A stretch of DNA of 64,000 bases from Xiphophorus maculatus (Eukaryota > Chordata > Actinopteri > Cyprinodontiformes > Poeciliidae), in NCBI RefSeq assembly GCF_002775205.1, contig NC_036450.1:17007479-17071478 (forward strand), read 5' to 3'. This document shows positions 47,301 to 60,100 of the stretch, piece by piece. Made by a program: the position numbers and the translations under genes. The stretch's first letter is position 1, and each line of letters starts with the position of its first letter. The notes under the pieces are model-generated. The model made no database searches, was not told where the DNA came from, and worked only from the letters and a program-made list of their open reading frames with translations.

Positions 47301-49862
47301 ACATTGAGGAATACAAGGAGACAAACCACAGACAGATCCAGAGCAGAGAGAAAAATGAACGAAAAAAAAAAAGGTGGAAAGTAGGACAAACAGCAAGGAT
47401 GTGCAGCAAACAGCAACAAGAAGAAAGGAGGGGTGATGGGGAGACAATAGATAATGGTAGTTGTTATGGAAGATGAGGACAAATAAAAACCTAAATGAAT
47501 TTGATGTCTCATTTGTTAAAATGTAATCTATCAGATAAAGTAACTTTACAGGCCTCAGGTTAGACATACCTGGATTTCACAGGCGGTCACCAGGTTGTGG
47601 ATGTAATAGAAAGCCTCCTCCACTGTTTCTCCAACTGACACCAAGCCATGATTCCTGAGGATGAGAACCTGAAAGAAAGACAAAAACATCTAAGTCACAT
47701 AGCCCAAGCTTTACTCGACTTATTTTCGCTTTCACGTCCTGGAAGTACCTTGTTCTTCGGCCCAAGAGACTTCTGTATGAGACCTCTTTCTTCATCATCC
47801 ACCAATATGCCGTGGTAATCATGATAGCTCACTTCCCCGAGGGACAGAGCTTCAGGTGAGATAGGCAACAGCCCACATTTCATGGCTGACACCTGCAGAA
47901 GAAGCACAGAGTGTCATGAAACATCTCGATAGCTATAGGCAGTACGTTGCTCGTTAAAGACATCGTGTGCGCTTACCGCTGCACCTGCCGCTGTGTGTAT
48001 ATGTACAATACACTTGACATCAGGCCGTGCAGCATAGATGGCGGAGTGGAGCATGAAGCCAGCCTGATTGACCCCCAGGTTGGTGCTTCCTCGGTCTACA
48101 ATCTCACCTTGAAGATCTATCTTTACCTGAAAGTGATTCAACATGAAGGATTGCTCAAAGTTGTCTTATGGACTTCTTTCACTCAGTACCTCAAAATGTG
48201 AGGAAAACAACATGTGTGAAGTTGTTTAAAAATATTGAAATTCTAATAAATGTCTAAAGTGGATCTTACCAAACTAGAGGCAGTGACTTCACTGTAAAGG
48301 AGCCCAAAGGGAACAATGAGGAAGCGTTCCTGGTCTGAGTTCACTCTGACCTACAGAACAAAAGATGTGCAAGTTAAGTTATAATTTATTATTCCCGATC
48401 CAATCCCAACCATCCCAGGAAGGTGCTGTACTCTTTGCAAAGTCTTGACTAAAATGGTTAATGAAAACTGTAACATTTTAGTTACTGTTTTATTTTGTGT
48501 TTAAATATAAACATCACTTGTAGCTTTCTGAAATGGATGAAAAACTACTCTTCAAATAATATGGAAGTCATTATTTAAATAAACTTCTAGAGAATATTTA
48601 CTTGCCTACAACTTACCTACTTAACTCTATATTTTACTATTTTGAAAACCAACGCATGGAAATTAATGAGGCTTTTATGTGAAATTCCTACTTTGTGTAA
48701 TCCTAGTATCAAGATAATTTGAGATGGAATCCATTTGTTTTTCTTAAAGCCCAAGCAAATCAAAGTTACCACAACTAAAACTTTACATACTGTACATGCA
48801 AATTAATTCCAATCTACATTTATTTAGTAAACTGCTGGGTTAATAAAATTGTTCAAGGAGCACCATTTTATTCCATGTGAGAGGAATCTTACTGTCAGGT
48901 GGTTATAGATGAGCTCAGACCATCCGAACAAGTCAGCGAGCCGGTAGAAAGCAGCCAGTTTGCAGCGGAGAAGCTTCTCGCCCTTGTCGTAGGAAATGGA
49001 GTCTGAGCCTCGCAGATCATTGACTGGCGTCACCATTCCCAAACCTACGGAGAGAAATAGGCAACATGCAAAGATTGCAATCAGTTACAAAACTACTTTA
49101 TTTAATTCAGTGCAGTTTCAGCTCTCAAGGTACTTTACATAACATGAGTCAATTATACACACTGTAATAAAAAACTCTGCAGTCAAGCTCCATTTTTATG
49201 CAAATTGATGTTAGGAGGCCGTGCCATGTACAACACTAAAAGAAACAAGGAAAACAACTTATTATGCTTAGTGAAACACAGCTGGTGTCATTGTCCTGCA
49301 GTTAACTATGGCATACTCCGCATTACTCATTGTGAGTGCAGACATAGCAGTGCTGAGGTCAGAAAGTCCTCTGCAATCACTCGTTCCTGCTTACTCATGT
49401 TGAGCGCTGCCATGCCTCCTTGTGGTGCAGCTGGGTACATGGAAGGCATGCTGGTGGTCATGAAGTCTGCAATCTGCTGCAAGGCCAACAGACTGGTGGG
49501 TGTCTTCCCCTTCTTCAGCTGATCCTGGATCATCGTCTCCAACTCTTCACAAAAAGCCTGTCAGTTGAGTACAAAGAAGATGGTTTTAAAGTTGCCAGCT
49601 TGTGCATTACAGTAAATTTTAATATTCCCCGATTGATCTGATTGGCAGGGAGTGTAACTAGACTGACGGGGCTCTGAAGGATCATGGAGACCCTCTTTCT
49701 CTGCTCCATCATATTGAAGTCCTGCCGCAGGTCCGGCGCCATGTTTCTCTCCCTCTGGTACTCGGGGCTGCTCTCATCCACCCGGTCGAAGTACCGCTCC
49801 TTGTGTGGGACGGTGGTGGGAGGGGGGGCCGTCACCACCCCGGCACCTGACTCGCCGTTCAT
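32394..49862 (-). CDS. add1: Alpha-adducin (ADD1), 13 constitutive coding exons, 706 aa
   Basis: Exons in transcript order: 49668-49862, 49395-49557, 48893-49044, 48270-48350, 47977-48126, 47749-47892, 47570-47668, 47120-47293, 46189-46446, 42314-42409, 42107-42199, 38609-38765, 35896-35985 and 32394-32662. The short last-but-one exon joins KGGE to the tail in frame, and all introns are GT-AG. Adducin caps fast-growing actin ends and recruits spectrin to actin in the membrane skeleton. The N-terminal head is an aldolase class II-like fold (about residues 130-370: [29 protein letters not shown]). A neck region carries LKHSFQRG, and the C-terminal MARCKS-related tail reads [20 protein letters not shown]. 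Its FRTPS serine, the PKA/PKC site of mammalian adducin, is kept. The protein ends KKNKK, a few residues before the human end. Two further alternative exons are listed separately. The listed set contains 14 segments, of which the first holds the ATG. Confidence 0.95.
35593..35671. repeat. Two adjacent hairpins in the last add1 intron
   Basis: First stem: AATATTCCCCGCTG at 35593-35606 pairs with CAGCAGGGAATATT at 35614-35627 (13 of 14). Second stem: GCAAATGTGCA at 35642-35652 pairs perfectly with TGCACATTTGC at 35661-35671 across an 8-base loop. They lie 14 bp apart. No known element type was recognised. Confidence 0.75.
36086..37168 (-). other. add1: add1 intron flanking the candidate exon
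   Basis: This intron runs from the candidate exon donor (37169/37168) to near the 90-nt exon 35896-35985. The open frame that continues past the donor on the minus strand to about 36.9 kb encodes low-complexity hydrophobic sequence unlike adducin, so I do not extend the exon. Confidence 0.5.
37169..37571 (-). CDS. add1: Candidate alternative add1 exon, 403 nt (or 348 nt)
   Basis: The exon sits between the constitutive exons 38609-38765 and 35896-35985. A good acceptor (CATTGTTCAG) starts it at 37571 and a donor (GCCGCAG|GTACAC) ends it at 37169. From 37571 it adds 403 nt, shifts the frame and ends after 26 new residues at the TAA at 37492-37494. That would give an adducin without its MARCKS-related tail. 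Human ADD1 also has a frame-shifting alternative exon here (37 nt, likewise 1 mod 3). A second acceptor (GATTTACAG, exon start 37516) would give a 348-nt exon that keeps frame and inserts 116 residues rich in Ser, Pro, Ala and acidic residues, with [18 protein letters not shown] near its end. That frame is open throughout, which favours translation. The exon is inferred, not proven. Confidence 0.6.
39935..40021 (-). CDS. add1: In-frame add1 cassette exon, 87 nt
   Basis: It is bounded by the acceptor TTGCTATTGCAG and the donor AAAG|GTACTT and is phase 0 at both ends. It encodes 29 residues beginning [18 protein letters not shown] and ending SPAKTIRK. This is the counterpart of the 31-residue segment ([14 protein letters not shown]...) that distinguishes the longer human alpha-adducin isoform. 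Inclusion after the exon at 42107-42199 and before 38609-38765 would give 735 aa. The conservation of an optional segment over the fish-mammal split suggests that the neck region is tuned by splicing. Confidence 0.85.
40297..41125 (+). mobile_element. Internally deleted Tc1-like element in an add1 intron
   Basis: The left end, ATAGTGCCTTGCAGAAGTAT (about 40299-40318), is a standard fish Tc1 terminus. The right end, read on the other strand, is GTGCTTCAAAAAGGTATTCG, with further terminal matches such as the CACAT..TTGTTA, TATTTTAT and 'ACCAACA' words on both sides. Between them lie decayed coding blocks: CAAAGACCACAGAACACAGG (40664-40683), AATGGCCTAGTCCAAACC and CATCCAATCTAATGGAATTTGAG. At about 0.83 kb it is half the size of an autonomous Tc1 and has no intact transposase. 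Confidence 0.75.
42410..46188 (-). other. add1: add1 intron 9
   Basis: This 3.8-kb intron lies between exons 46189-46446 and 42314-42409. It contains a Tc1-like fragment near 44.9 kb, a poly-T tract at about 44440-44453 and an (AAT)n run near 43412-43432. Several unassigned open frames of 60-130 codons occur, for example 45532-45918 on the + strand, but none matches a family. Confidence 0.6.
44870..45060 (+). mobile_element. Tc1-like transposon fragment
   Basis: CAAGTATGGTGGAAGATCTG and TGATGCTGTGGGAAGTTTTT (about 44885-44925) match the same block seen at about 24725-24760. They are followed by GATCATGGAAAAATTTGAAA-type sequence and CCAGAACATTTAGCCAAAGC. It is a decayed internal piece of a Tc1-like transposase gene, family uncertain. 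Confidence 0.5.
46500..46870. repeat. AT-rich interspersed repeat-like block in add1 intron 8
   Basis: The segment has the wording of a common fish dispersed repeat. It opens with ATTCAATAAGTTAGAATACT near 46528 and closes with AGTATGTTCCAATTTATTGAATA near 46817, which are partly inverted copies of one another ('TTCAATAA' and 'TTATTGAA'). That suggests a short inverted-repeat element. The class cannot be assigned by eye. Confidence 0.35.
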
Positions 49863-49876
49863 CCTGAGTTGGCCTC

Positions 49877-52800
49877 CTGCAGCAAGAACGGAGAAGACAA
49901 GGCTTAACATTTTCTATTGCTGCGTCATAAACATTGTTGCGTGTCATCACATAATAAAATATGAGAGATTAACCAGAGTCTCTTTAGGGATGAGACAATA
50001 TTTTTCCGATTTTTGAGTAAGCACACAGCTGAACACTAAACTAAACCATTCTTAGCAAGCTTTCAAAGATTAATGTTTTTTTTTCTACACACATGCTGGG
50101 TATATTTTCTTATGTTTGTGTGCAGATAAAAGGAATTAACAACGTAGGGTTGGACTAGATTCTTTGGTTCTAAACACTGCATAAAAAAGGATTGTGCAAT
50201 AAAAGAAAATCCATCCTGGCAAACAGTCGAGTTCCTTCACTATTTTCAGGACATACAGGCTCCCAATTTCATAGCAAATTTCTCATTTCATAGCAAATCT
50301 TACACTGATAGGTAAGATTTTCCTAGTAAATTGAAATAAAAAAATTATATTTGAGACATCCGCTTTTCCTTGCAGAGTCCCAGGGGAGCTGGTGCCCATC
50401 TCCAGCTGTCATTGGTAGAGAGGCGGGGTATACCACTGACAGGATGCCAGTCTTTCACAAAGTCAATGAACCCACTCCCTCTCCTACTTCCTGCCATACT
50501 CATGCAGTTGCTTTTTCTAGTTCACAGAGGTTCTGATTGATTCCTCTATGAACTAGACAAGCTAGTTTAGCATAGCTGGTCAATGATTGGCAAAGAAACT
50601 CCACAAAAATCACAAAGCAAGATTTAATCACTCCAGCGCAGTAGTTCTTTACCAGTTGGCTGTTTTTTTATGTCATGGCGTTGACTTTACTAATCTACTG
50701 TAAGCAAAGGAATGAATAATTTATAAACATTATCTACTCCATTTGTTCACTGCTGAAAAACGATCCCCCAAAGAAAACAGCGAGCAAGCGAAGGGCAGAT
50801 AAAAGACAAATTAAAGGTGGAGATCTGGTCCATTTCTTGATAACTGCCGAGTGTTGGAGTAGATCAGTGGTCTCCACCCGTCTGTCACAATACAGCCAAC
50901 TCAAGTTTCGACTCCAGCTGGACACAGGCAGACTTTGCAAGAGAAAAAACGCAAGCGAGTATTCACAGAGGCTGAGGCAGCCCATTAGTCTGCATCAATA
51001 CAAATGTTCAGCCACAACTCCCAGTGCAACTGCTGGCCCGACTCGAAGCATGCAGCATCACTGTGGGAGCCGACAGAACCGCTCAGTGTTTCTGTCCGTT
51101 TCCATCAATGTTCAAACAAAACCAATAAAAATCAACTGTCTCTTTGCATCTTGGTTCAGAATACAGCAAAATTAATATTAGTAGAGACACTTGAGGTGAT
51201 GTATCCCTGTGATACTATTTTACTAGTGGTTCTAGTTATAATCCAATAATATAAGTAAATCCACAAGTACCAATGCTTTCACATAAACACTCAAATGTAG
51301 TTTAAAAATCAGATTTAACAATGTCTGACAGCCTTGAAGTTGAATCCAACAGCCAAAGCGACTCAACAACCCTGCAGTGTCTGCAGTTCGTGTCAGCCTG
51401 ATTCCTACTGTAGGGTCCTAATGCTTCCGGACTCTCTGTCAGATCTAATTCACTTGGTTGTAGATTGCCTTAAAACCACATGCTGAGCTTGCTGTTGGTC
51501 GTTCATGTTTGTGTTTCTATAGCAGCAGAAAGACGAAACATCTGAGTCCAGAGAAAAATCCAAACTAAAGAAGCAACACAACCCAAACAGATACAATAAT
51601 CAAGATATTCTATTAAAAGCTTTGTGTGTGTAAACTACAGTGGATTTATTTAGACAGTTGGAAAAGACAAATGTGAACAGATTCAATAATCTACACTCTT
51701 AAAAAAAAAAAATCAACCAAACAAGGCTAAAGAAACCTTTGTGTACATTTCATAGAGTATAATAAAAATTACTTTGTCAATTACTTTGTGCCAAGAAAAA
51801 AAAATACACCAACTTCCTTTATTAATAACTAATGACAGTCAGATTTTAGATGCAAACAGGATCCACTCAAGGCTAATGCCAAAGAATAGGAACTTTCATA
51901 ATCAATGATAGATGTTGCTTAGAAGTGCTTTACTTCAGTCAGTTTGTTCATTATGTTTCCTCGAAGTATGTAAACAAGCAGTTAAACATCAACACCATGC
52001 ATTTTTTACAGTTTAGCAATGCACCAAAAGCACTCAATAAGAAACTAGAACACAGAAATACATTACATACAGTTAAACTGGTAAAAACAACAACAGGAAT
52101 CGTGCGGTCCTCGAAGAAACAACTTTGAGGTTATAAGCCAAACACACACACTGAAACATAATTAGGTCATTCCATAAGCATCTTCCAATCAATCTGTTCA
52201 CATTAAATTCCTGCTGCGCTCACTGACACCAACTGATTACATCTGGCTCTGATGCAAGAGACAACATGAATGTTTCCAGCCAATGTTAACAATGGCTGAC
52301 ACAAACACGATTTCAAGGTTGATTATTTTTTGTCGACAGCTTAGCAGTAAAAGAGCCACAGAGACAGGAAGTGTTCTCCAACTATGTCAAAGGCTGTCGT
52401 TTCAACAGAATCCCCTTTTCTCCACAGAAATGTAGGCCCTTTGTACTCGATGAGCCTCTGCTCCTGTTGAGAGTGCAGTCGCCATGGAAACCAAAATTAT
52501 TACCATAGAAACACAAGACATCCCTTTTAAAGATTACTGTTACGTAAGAAAAGCAGCAGGCTAACATCACACGGCAAGCAAACCAGATTCCCAAGGATGA
52601 CAACCTTTCAACAAGTCTGTTAGTCATTTCATATTAAAATCATGTCACGGACTCATTGAGAGAAAACTGAAAGCATCTGAGGATGAATGGATTCTGCAGA
52701 CTATCAAAACTTTAATTTACCCAACCACTCATCAGTGAGAAAGAACTCCCTAAACAGGGCTACAAGACAGAATGACTATTTATTTTTATAGCAATAGAAG

Positions 52801-55800
52801 AGGGAACTAATTTCTTTGTCCCAGACAACTATGCATATTATGTACACAATGTTTCTTTAACGGATCAGATAAAAATCCTAATTGAATATACCCAAAGTTT
52901 TGCCCTGATTCCATTTAATAAAGATTCACACTAGCTTTTGTTAGTCTTATTAACTCATTTATTACAGTGTTGTGGTCATGTTCCAGTTCAGTCACTGATA
53001 AAAAAATGTATGTTCAGGAAGTCTTTTGGTAGTGACCGGTATTTTGTCCACATAGCTCTCTTCTGCATGGACTCACTTCTCCTGAACAGCTTTACATAGT
53101 GAAGCAGTGATAGGACTCGCTGATAATTTGGCTCATAAGCTGGCTTTTCTGGTGGTTCCAGCTAATCACGTGGGCAAAAGTTACAGAAAATTTTATCTAC
53201 TTCATAACTTCAAAAGGTGTTGCTTTATTTGCCTAAATACTAAAGTCTAATGTTTTAGCAGCTTGCTGAGTTGAGTTCAGGTCTCTGCCCAGTCAACTGG
53301 GCACATCACATCAGAAGTCAATAGGCTTAATTTCACTGTAAACGTCAGCGTGAAAGTTTAAATCACAGACTGGATATCAACTTCAAAACTTGGTGATATT
53401 TCTTGTTAGTGAATTATATTTTATTGTCCCATTATTGTAGAAGTAACAGGACTCTGTTCATGCAGTTCCAATTAATTATGCAGAGAACATTTGCAGAGAA
53501 GTCTGTTTTCCCACAACTTTGACAAACAGACGTCTGCACTGAAAACAAATTCTCCAAATTTGGACTGAATGTCCAAAAGATCCATCAAATCCTCTCCAAA
53601 AACATGCCATTGGAGTGACTAAGTGAAGAGATCATCATAACACACGTTTAAGAACCAAGCTAAAAGTGTTGTTAGAGTTTCAATGCATACTAGTCTCATA
53701 AGCCCTTTTTAATATCCAACTAAAGGCCACAAACAAGACACATCTAAAGATCTCTGTGCTGGATGCCTTTCATTAGAGGAACAGAAGAACAGCAGACACT
53801 CATGTGATTCTATGACAACAGATTCTCCATGTCTCCATAACCACCACAAACAAAAATTGGTGTGAATTTAACACCATGTCAAGCAGGGTCTCATTACGTG
53901 CTCTAAACTGTAATTAGTGTACACAGATAAGTCTATTGTTGACATGCCGAGACAACAGGCAAACTTGAACTAGATTTAAGAGTGTGAGGCAACAACATGT
54001 GCTTATTACTGCCGTCACTGATCCAAACACTGGTAAGTAGCAATTTCTTTTCCTCAGGATGAGTAAAATAGAATGTGGCCTTCATGTATGAAAACTGCTC
54101 TATAATTAAAGACTGAATTATGTTTTTTTATTTGCAAATAACTGAGAAATTCAGTATGCCATATATGAATGTGTTTGCTGCTAAACATGATGCACATCAA
54201 CCCCACAACCAAAAGCAAAGACTTTGTGAAGACTCTAGCTAAAGCTGGTAAATGTGATTATCTACTGGTAAATTAGTTCTATATCAAGACAGCGTCAAAG
54301 GCCACTCAGTGAAGAAGATTCCATTGCACTCAGGGAGTAAAGATTTTGATTTTTGACGAAATGTCCTGGTGTCTGATGAAACTAAAACTGAGGTAAAAAG
54401 ACAAAAGTTGCATGACTGAGAACATTTCAACTGCAAAGAGAAATAATGAAACTGCAACGTACAAGAATCCCCTTAAAGACCAAATGATACTCATTCCTAG
54501 TTGCCATCAAATTAATAAAAAAAAAAAAATCTGAAGTCATCCTTGCTTCATTTAGCAAATAAGACAGAATATCCCTATAAAAAGCCACTGAAATTATTTT
54601 TCATTCATGATTTGAGGCAAAACAAACCACCTGCTTCAATATAATAATAATGAAAAAAAATGAATGAATTAACAAGACATGCCTGGTGAGGGAGGGGTAG
54701 TGGATGATGGGAATTACATCTCGCAAAAAAGCAATTTATAAATTATGTATCAGAAGAGTTTTGCAGTAGTTATGAGCCTCAACGGCTCATCTGACAAATG
54801 AAAAATGAAATACGGAATGGATTTTTTTTTAATGCACCAAGTAACAATTATATTTTCATAAAACACAATCTCCATTTTTTTTTCAAACTTAAAACACCTT
54901 TTTTGCTCAAGTTTTTGTGACGACACATCTCATTCCGTTGTTGAAATTGAGAGAATAAAATGTTTCCTATACGCTAAAGGAAAAAAAAACTGCATGTGAA
55001 ATGCATCATCTGTTCTTCAGTCCAGCCACAGACAGAAACAGTAAATACTCATATGATTCTATGACAGCGACTGGAGCCATCTCGGACACATGGTTCTCTA
55101 ATAAAACACATCATCCCTGGTACAGTCTCCCTAAATCCACTAGCAGTTTCAGACTGCTGTTACTGTGTCATTCTGTTTTGTAGCTTGTAACAAAAATAGA
55201 GTAGTATATTGATTGTTAAAAGAAGCTTCAGTGAGTGGGTGCTGTGGCATGACAGCTTCCTTACCATAAGAACTGCTTCAAGCAGACACAGTTAAATGAG
55301 TATTTGGACAGGAAGGAAGGAGAGAGTAATATAGTAAAAACAGGGCAGAAAAATGAGGAACACATTTTCAGCTGCACTGCAGTTGAGGGTGTGGAAAGTG
55401 CGAGTTAAACAAACATAGCGCCTGCAACTACAACCAGTGTGTACATGTAGTAATTGAGTTTGTGTTGAGGGTGGTAGCACAGAACCAGAGTCACAGAACC
55501 GAGCCCTGTCCTTTGGGAGGTTTGGTTGTTCTAACAGAATTACCAGAACCAGAAAGTATTTACTTCGGTCTTTACAGTTTGGCTTTGCAACATCTCTCAC
55601 AGCAGAATGGCGAACATACTTCTAAAAAGGGCTACACAATATTGGGACACCGTAAAGCTGCAATATCATTGTTAAATAATGTGATTTGCTATATTTCACC
55701 ATGTTCTGGTTTCTTCCCCATAAAATATTACAAAATGTGCCTTCTTGATCACTAAAATATATCCAGTCTGAGAGTGCATGGCTGGGAAAAGGCAACCCAA

Positions 55801-56955
55801 ATGGACAAATATATCAATGAAAGAAAGGAAAAAAGTCTGAATATGTGGCACTAAATTACAATTAAACAATCCAACAGATATTGGACCCAAGTAAGTCATT
55901 TCCAATTGTGATTTCTATGTGCTGGTATAAATTGGGCAGTTCCACCTCTCAGTGAAATCCACAAAATGTAATAAATCTATGTTCATGATCACTGATGGAT
56001 CCAGTGCATTCATAATGTCAATATGTAAGCCTCATAGTCAGGCTACAAAACACACTAAAATTGTCAAGTTCATTGGATTACACAAGCTGCATTTGTTCAG
56101 AAAACTTCATAAACTTATTATGTTACCAGTGGAGTAATAACAGCCTTAATATTCCAACAAAATAATCAAAAATTAATAATATAAATAACTTCTTATTAAA
56201 GTGCCTGTTAAACATGCTACATTTGTGTTTATACCGTTTGCCATGAAAATCAATGTACTGACATTGGTCATTTTTGCACAAACCGTTCTTTACAAATCTA
56301 GTGTTGTCCAAATTTAAATCAGTCTAATTGGATTTGATTAAGCTGTTCTTCTTTTTTTTTTTTTTTTACCTAGTATGCATTTATTTAAAAAAATAAAAAG
56401 TACAACTATCAGCTCCCCATATGGACGTTCCTCTAATATTACTCGCAACACAGCTGAACAAAACGGGATATGCACACCCATCGTTGGGGAGGAGGGAAAT
56501 ACTCCCCAGAGGAACATTTATACAAAAACACACCTACAGCAGCGAGACCACGAGAAATACAAAAATAATGCAACTACACTGAAGGCCTGCTCTGGTAGCA
56601 AGAGCTAACGACGCTTAAAGCGAAAGACCTCGGGCCCAAAGTGTCCTCCCTGGCTGCTTTCCAGACACTAAGGCGACTCAGAGAAGGTGAATCATTTAAA
56701 CCGAAAGAAAAAAAACGCAAAGGTCGTCGTTTGGTATCGGATAATTTGCAGAAATGGCTCTGTTTAGACTCCCCCGCAACACATTAGCCAAGCATAGATC
56801 ACCGCTGCAAATACATACAGCCAGATTTCTGCAGAGACAAAAAAAAAAAAAAACACGGACAAAATTGCACATAACAAGCCAAGCATGCCCCATATTTACT
56901 TACCCTCTATTTAATACGGTGGCGAAATTAAAACAAAAGCCGAGCAAAGACTGAC
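49877..56955 (-). other. add1: add1 first intron, about 7 kb
   Basis: The intron lies between the noncoding exon ending near 56956 and the exon with the start codon, which opens at 49876 (14 nt of 5' UTR precede the ATG). It contains a SINE-like fragment at 50360-50465. Otherwise it is AT-rich with no recognised coding sequence. Confidence 0.6.
50360..50465 (+). repeat. Common fish dispersed repeat fragment
   Basis: GGGGAGCTGGTGCCCATCTC, CAGCTGTCATTGGTAGAGAG and GCGGGGTATACCACTGACAG form a run very similar to a block found dispersed through fish genomes ('GCTGGTGCCTATCTCCAGC...GGGCGAGAGGCGGGGTACACC'). It is about 100 bp long and diverged. It is probably SINE- or transposon-derived. Confidence 0.55.
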
Positions 56956-57160
56956 CGAGGGTTCTCCTTGTTTTTCTCCCCTCCCCTAGTGCTTTCAGAG
57001 TGGGTTTATCTCCGCTCCCGTCCGTCCTCCCCCGCCCATGAACCTTCATGCCACTAGGGTGCGGCATGCACTAATCCCTGGCTCTCTATTGGTCAGTTTA
57101 AACCACGTGACGTTGCCAGTTTTAGTGATTGGAGGGTAAACTATGAGCCTGCCTCTGAAA
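56956..57160 (-). promoter_or_regulatory. add1: add1 promoter and noncoding first exon
   Basis: On the minus strand a noncoding exon ends at AACCCTCG|GTCAGTC (exon edge 56956). Upstream is a locally GC- and CpG-rich block with two CCAAT boxes (ATTGG on the + strand at 57088-57092 and 57128-57132). A CACGTGACG word (about 57103-57111) combines an E-box with a CRE half-site. There is no TATA box. This fits a housekeeping-type promoter and the broad expression known for alpha-adducin. The start site is inferred, not seen. Confidence 0.6.
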
Positions 57161-60100
57161 TGCATCGTGCATTATGGACTCTTTCTCCTTATATTTCCAT
57201 AATAACATACAACAACAATCTTGGTGCAACATAATATTTGTCTAGAGTGACAAAACAGAATAATAAAGAACTAGGATTTTGATGAAATTGAATTTTTAGT
57301 ACATTCTTAAATTAATGTATTTTGAAAGCAAAGGATATTTACCCAACCCACTGACAATACCTCATATCATCAAATTCCTTATTGTAATTAAATATAGATT
57401 ACTGTGCAATTGCACTTGCATTGTCTATTTTTAGGTATAATGTTTAATGAAGATGTTTGTTTGCTATTTAGTTTATTATACTGTTGTGCTTTTGTCCCCC
57501 ACAATTCTACAGAGAAACTGGATAATCTAAAAAAAAAATAACTATTTCCTTCCATGTCCAGGAATCCAACATATTCTGTTTGTTTGTATGTTTTGTTTTT
57601 TTCTTCAAGCATTGAATTCCCTTCTATTGTTGGATAAAAAAATTTAAAGATGTCCACTGGCTTCAAATGTTGTTCATTGTGACTATGTAGAAAAGAAGTG
57701 CAATTGTCTCTGTTATTGTTTTCTTTTTTCTTTTTGGGTTCTTGTTAAAATACTCCTGCTACGCTGTAGACTCAGTATATATATTTTTATATATATAAGT
57801 CTTCAATGAATTGCATTTACTCTTTCTTACCGCTGGATGGTGGTGTTTTGTCACTCTTTGTTAGGAAACTATTTCCTAGAAATCTTTTTTTTTACAGGTT
57901 TTGTTAATTTTGTCATAAAAATAGGTATTATGGATGACGCAATCCTCACATACCTTCTTCAAGGATATGTACTGTGCATCTATCTCTATGAATTATGCTT
58001 GTAAGTATCATTATGAGAATTATCTGTTCAAAAATTGTATTTAGACTTTTTTGGGGGATATTTGTGTGTGTTTTTTATTCCATGTATGAACAAATTTTTT
58101 GATGAATTATTGTAAATTGTATTTGGATTTAGATCACTTATTAAAATGTGCTAAAATTGGCAAGGGATTATTAGATTTTAAATGGGCAAAAATAATTATT
58201 TTATTGGGAGGTATAATTTTATCTGTTATTATTTTAATTTTGTTTGTTACATGTTAATAATAGTAAATCTTATTAGAAGAGAAGATTCTGGGATGGTACC
58301 ATTTAATTTCATTTTCAGATTTACCAATTTATAATGCATAGTTTATTATACAAGACAAACATGTTAAATTCATAAGTCAACATAATAGAATCCAAATGTA
58401 AGCAAATTAAAAACCCAGTCATCCCAATTCAGTCCTAGTTATTACAGTGCAGTCAAATTCAGTTTATGAGGCTAAGTGAAAACAAAAAACATCTATCTAT
58501 CCAGACAATCCCATATTCAAGTGTTGAATTGAAGCTATGTAAAGTTATGTAAAAGTAAGTCACTAAAATATTGTATTAAATATTATAATATTTCAAACTT
58601 TTACGTCTAAAACATTAAATTATGAGTTTAATTTCTCTCAAACCAAAATCGCTGCCCATTCAGTTCTGTGACAAACATGTTTTTCATCTGTTTAAAGTTG
58701 TACATTCTGAACATTGCTGGTAGTTTGTATTACATATAAAAATAGATAAATTTAGATAATTTAAGCCTGTTGTTGCTATTTTAAGTTCAATATCAAGGAT
58801 TTTTTTTTTTAAACTCAAAACTCCAGTTTTGGTTTACAAATTTCTGTAAGTAGTCCATAACAGTATACCTTTGACCCTTGTTGTGTTAATCCTGGTCCAT
58901 ACCAGTTGACAAACATGCACGATCCCAGACCAGCACTGGTTCTCTTTCAGTGTTGTGAATAATTGTGGTCTGCCTTGCAGCATGGATACACCCACTGGGG
59001 AATCTAAATATATCCAACTAGATGTCTCTGAAGAGCTCAGGCATGTAGATGATATACCTACACTAGAAATCCACACCTTACTGCATTACTTTCCAAATCC
59101 ATTGTGCGCTTGAATGTTGCTGACACTCCCTAAATGCTCTTCCAAAGGTGAACTCATACAACGTTCTTATCTAAACCAGCATTTAAATGAGGTTTAACAC
59201 TGTGTTATCGTTTAAGTCATTGTGTCTTCTGCTGTTTGCAACCTGTAACAATTTAGAGGAAGAGCAACAGAAACTGAAGTGAAAAGTGACAACAAAGAAT
59301 TGCAAAGGGCAACAAACTGTCATGTTGATATCTTTTAAAAACTGTTTAAGCAACAAATCATTGGATTACCAGTGTTTCACTAAGGTTTCAGAATAAATTC
59401 CCAAGTTTCCTGTTTTCTCTTCCCAGCACATGTCACAGGGTGAGTGAAGGTAAAACCCAGCTGCTTTTCGTATTCATTTCAGGCAGCACTTGCCATCCCC
59501 TTTTTAACTGCAGCTGGCCTTTAAGTCTCAGTTCTCAAATCATCAAGGGCTTTTCTGAAACTAAACAGTTTAAAAACTGCAGCTGTTGATGTCTGGCAAC
59601 ATTAGCACATTTAAGAGTACGGCCTATTTATTTGCTCTGTCTAAGACCAGAAAAAAGTTAACTCAGCTAAGACTGGACAGGTTGTCCTGCGAACCCACAA
59701 AGCAGCCCCAGAGGTAGACTATGATACTGTTGTGTCCTCTACCAGCAGTAATCTGACTTTTACTCAAAGATGGTATTGTATTGCACTCAGTGCTGTGGAT
59801 AACCTCTCTCCCCCCTCCTCTTTTGGCCTCCAGAACGAAACAAGAGTCCGTCTGTTTTTTTTTTTTTCCCTCCATGTTTTGCCTCACTTGTCCTTTAGGA
59901 AAACGTTTTGTAACCTTTGACCCTGCACCGTGACCTTTTAAACTCAATCGCGCTACCTACAGAGTGCTTTGTAGACAGTTTAAGGTAAGTAATTATACAT
60001 CAGGTCTGCAGCTGTGGCGCCCATGTAGAATAGCAGATAAAATGCAAATTATGAGGAAGTGAATAGACAGCTTTAGAAAGCCCCACATTTCCCGCTTCTC

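Noticed and set aside
49530..49667. Extension of the first add1 coding exon past 49668
   Set aside because: The frame continues open for a while, but the donor CCCC|GTCAGT joins SP to AFCEEL in phase, as in other alpha-adducins.
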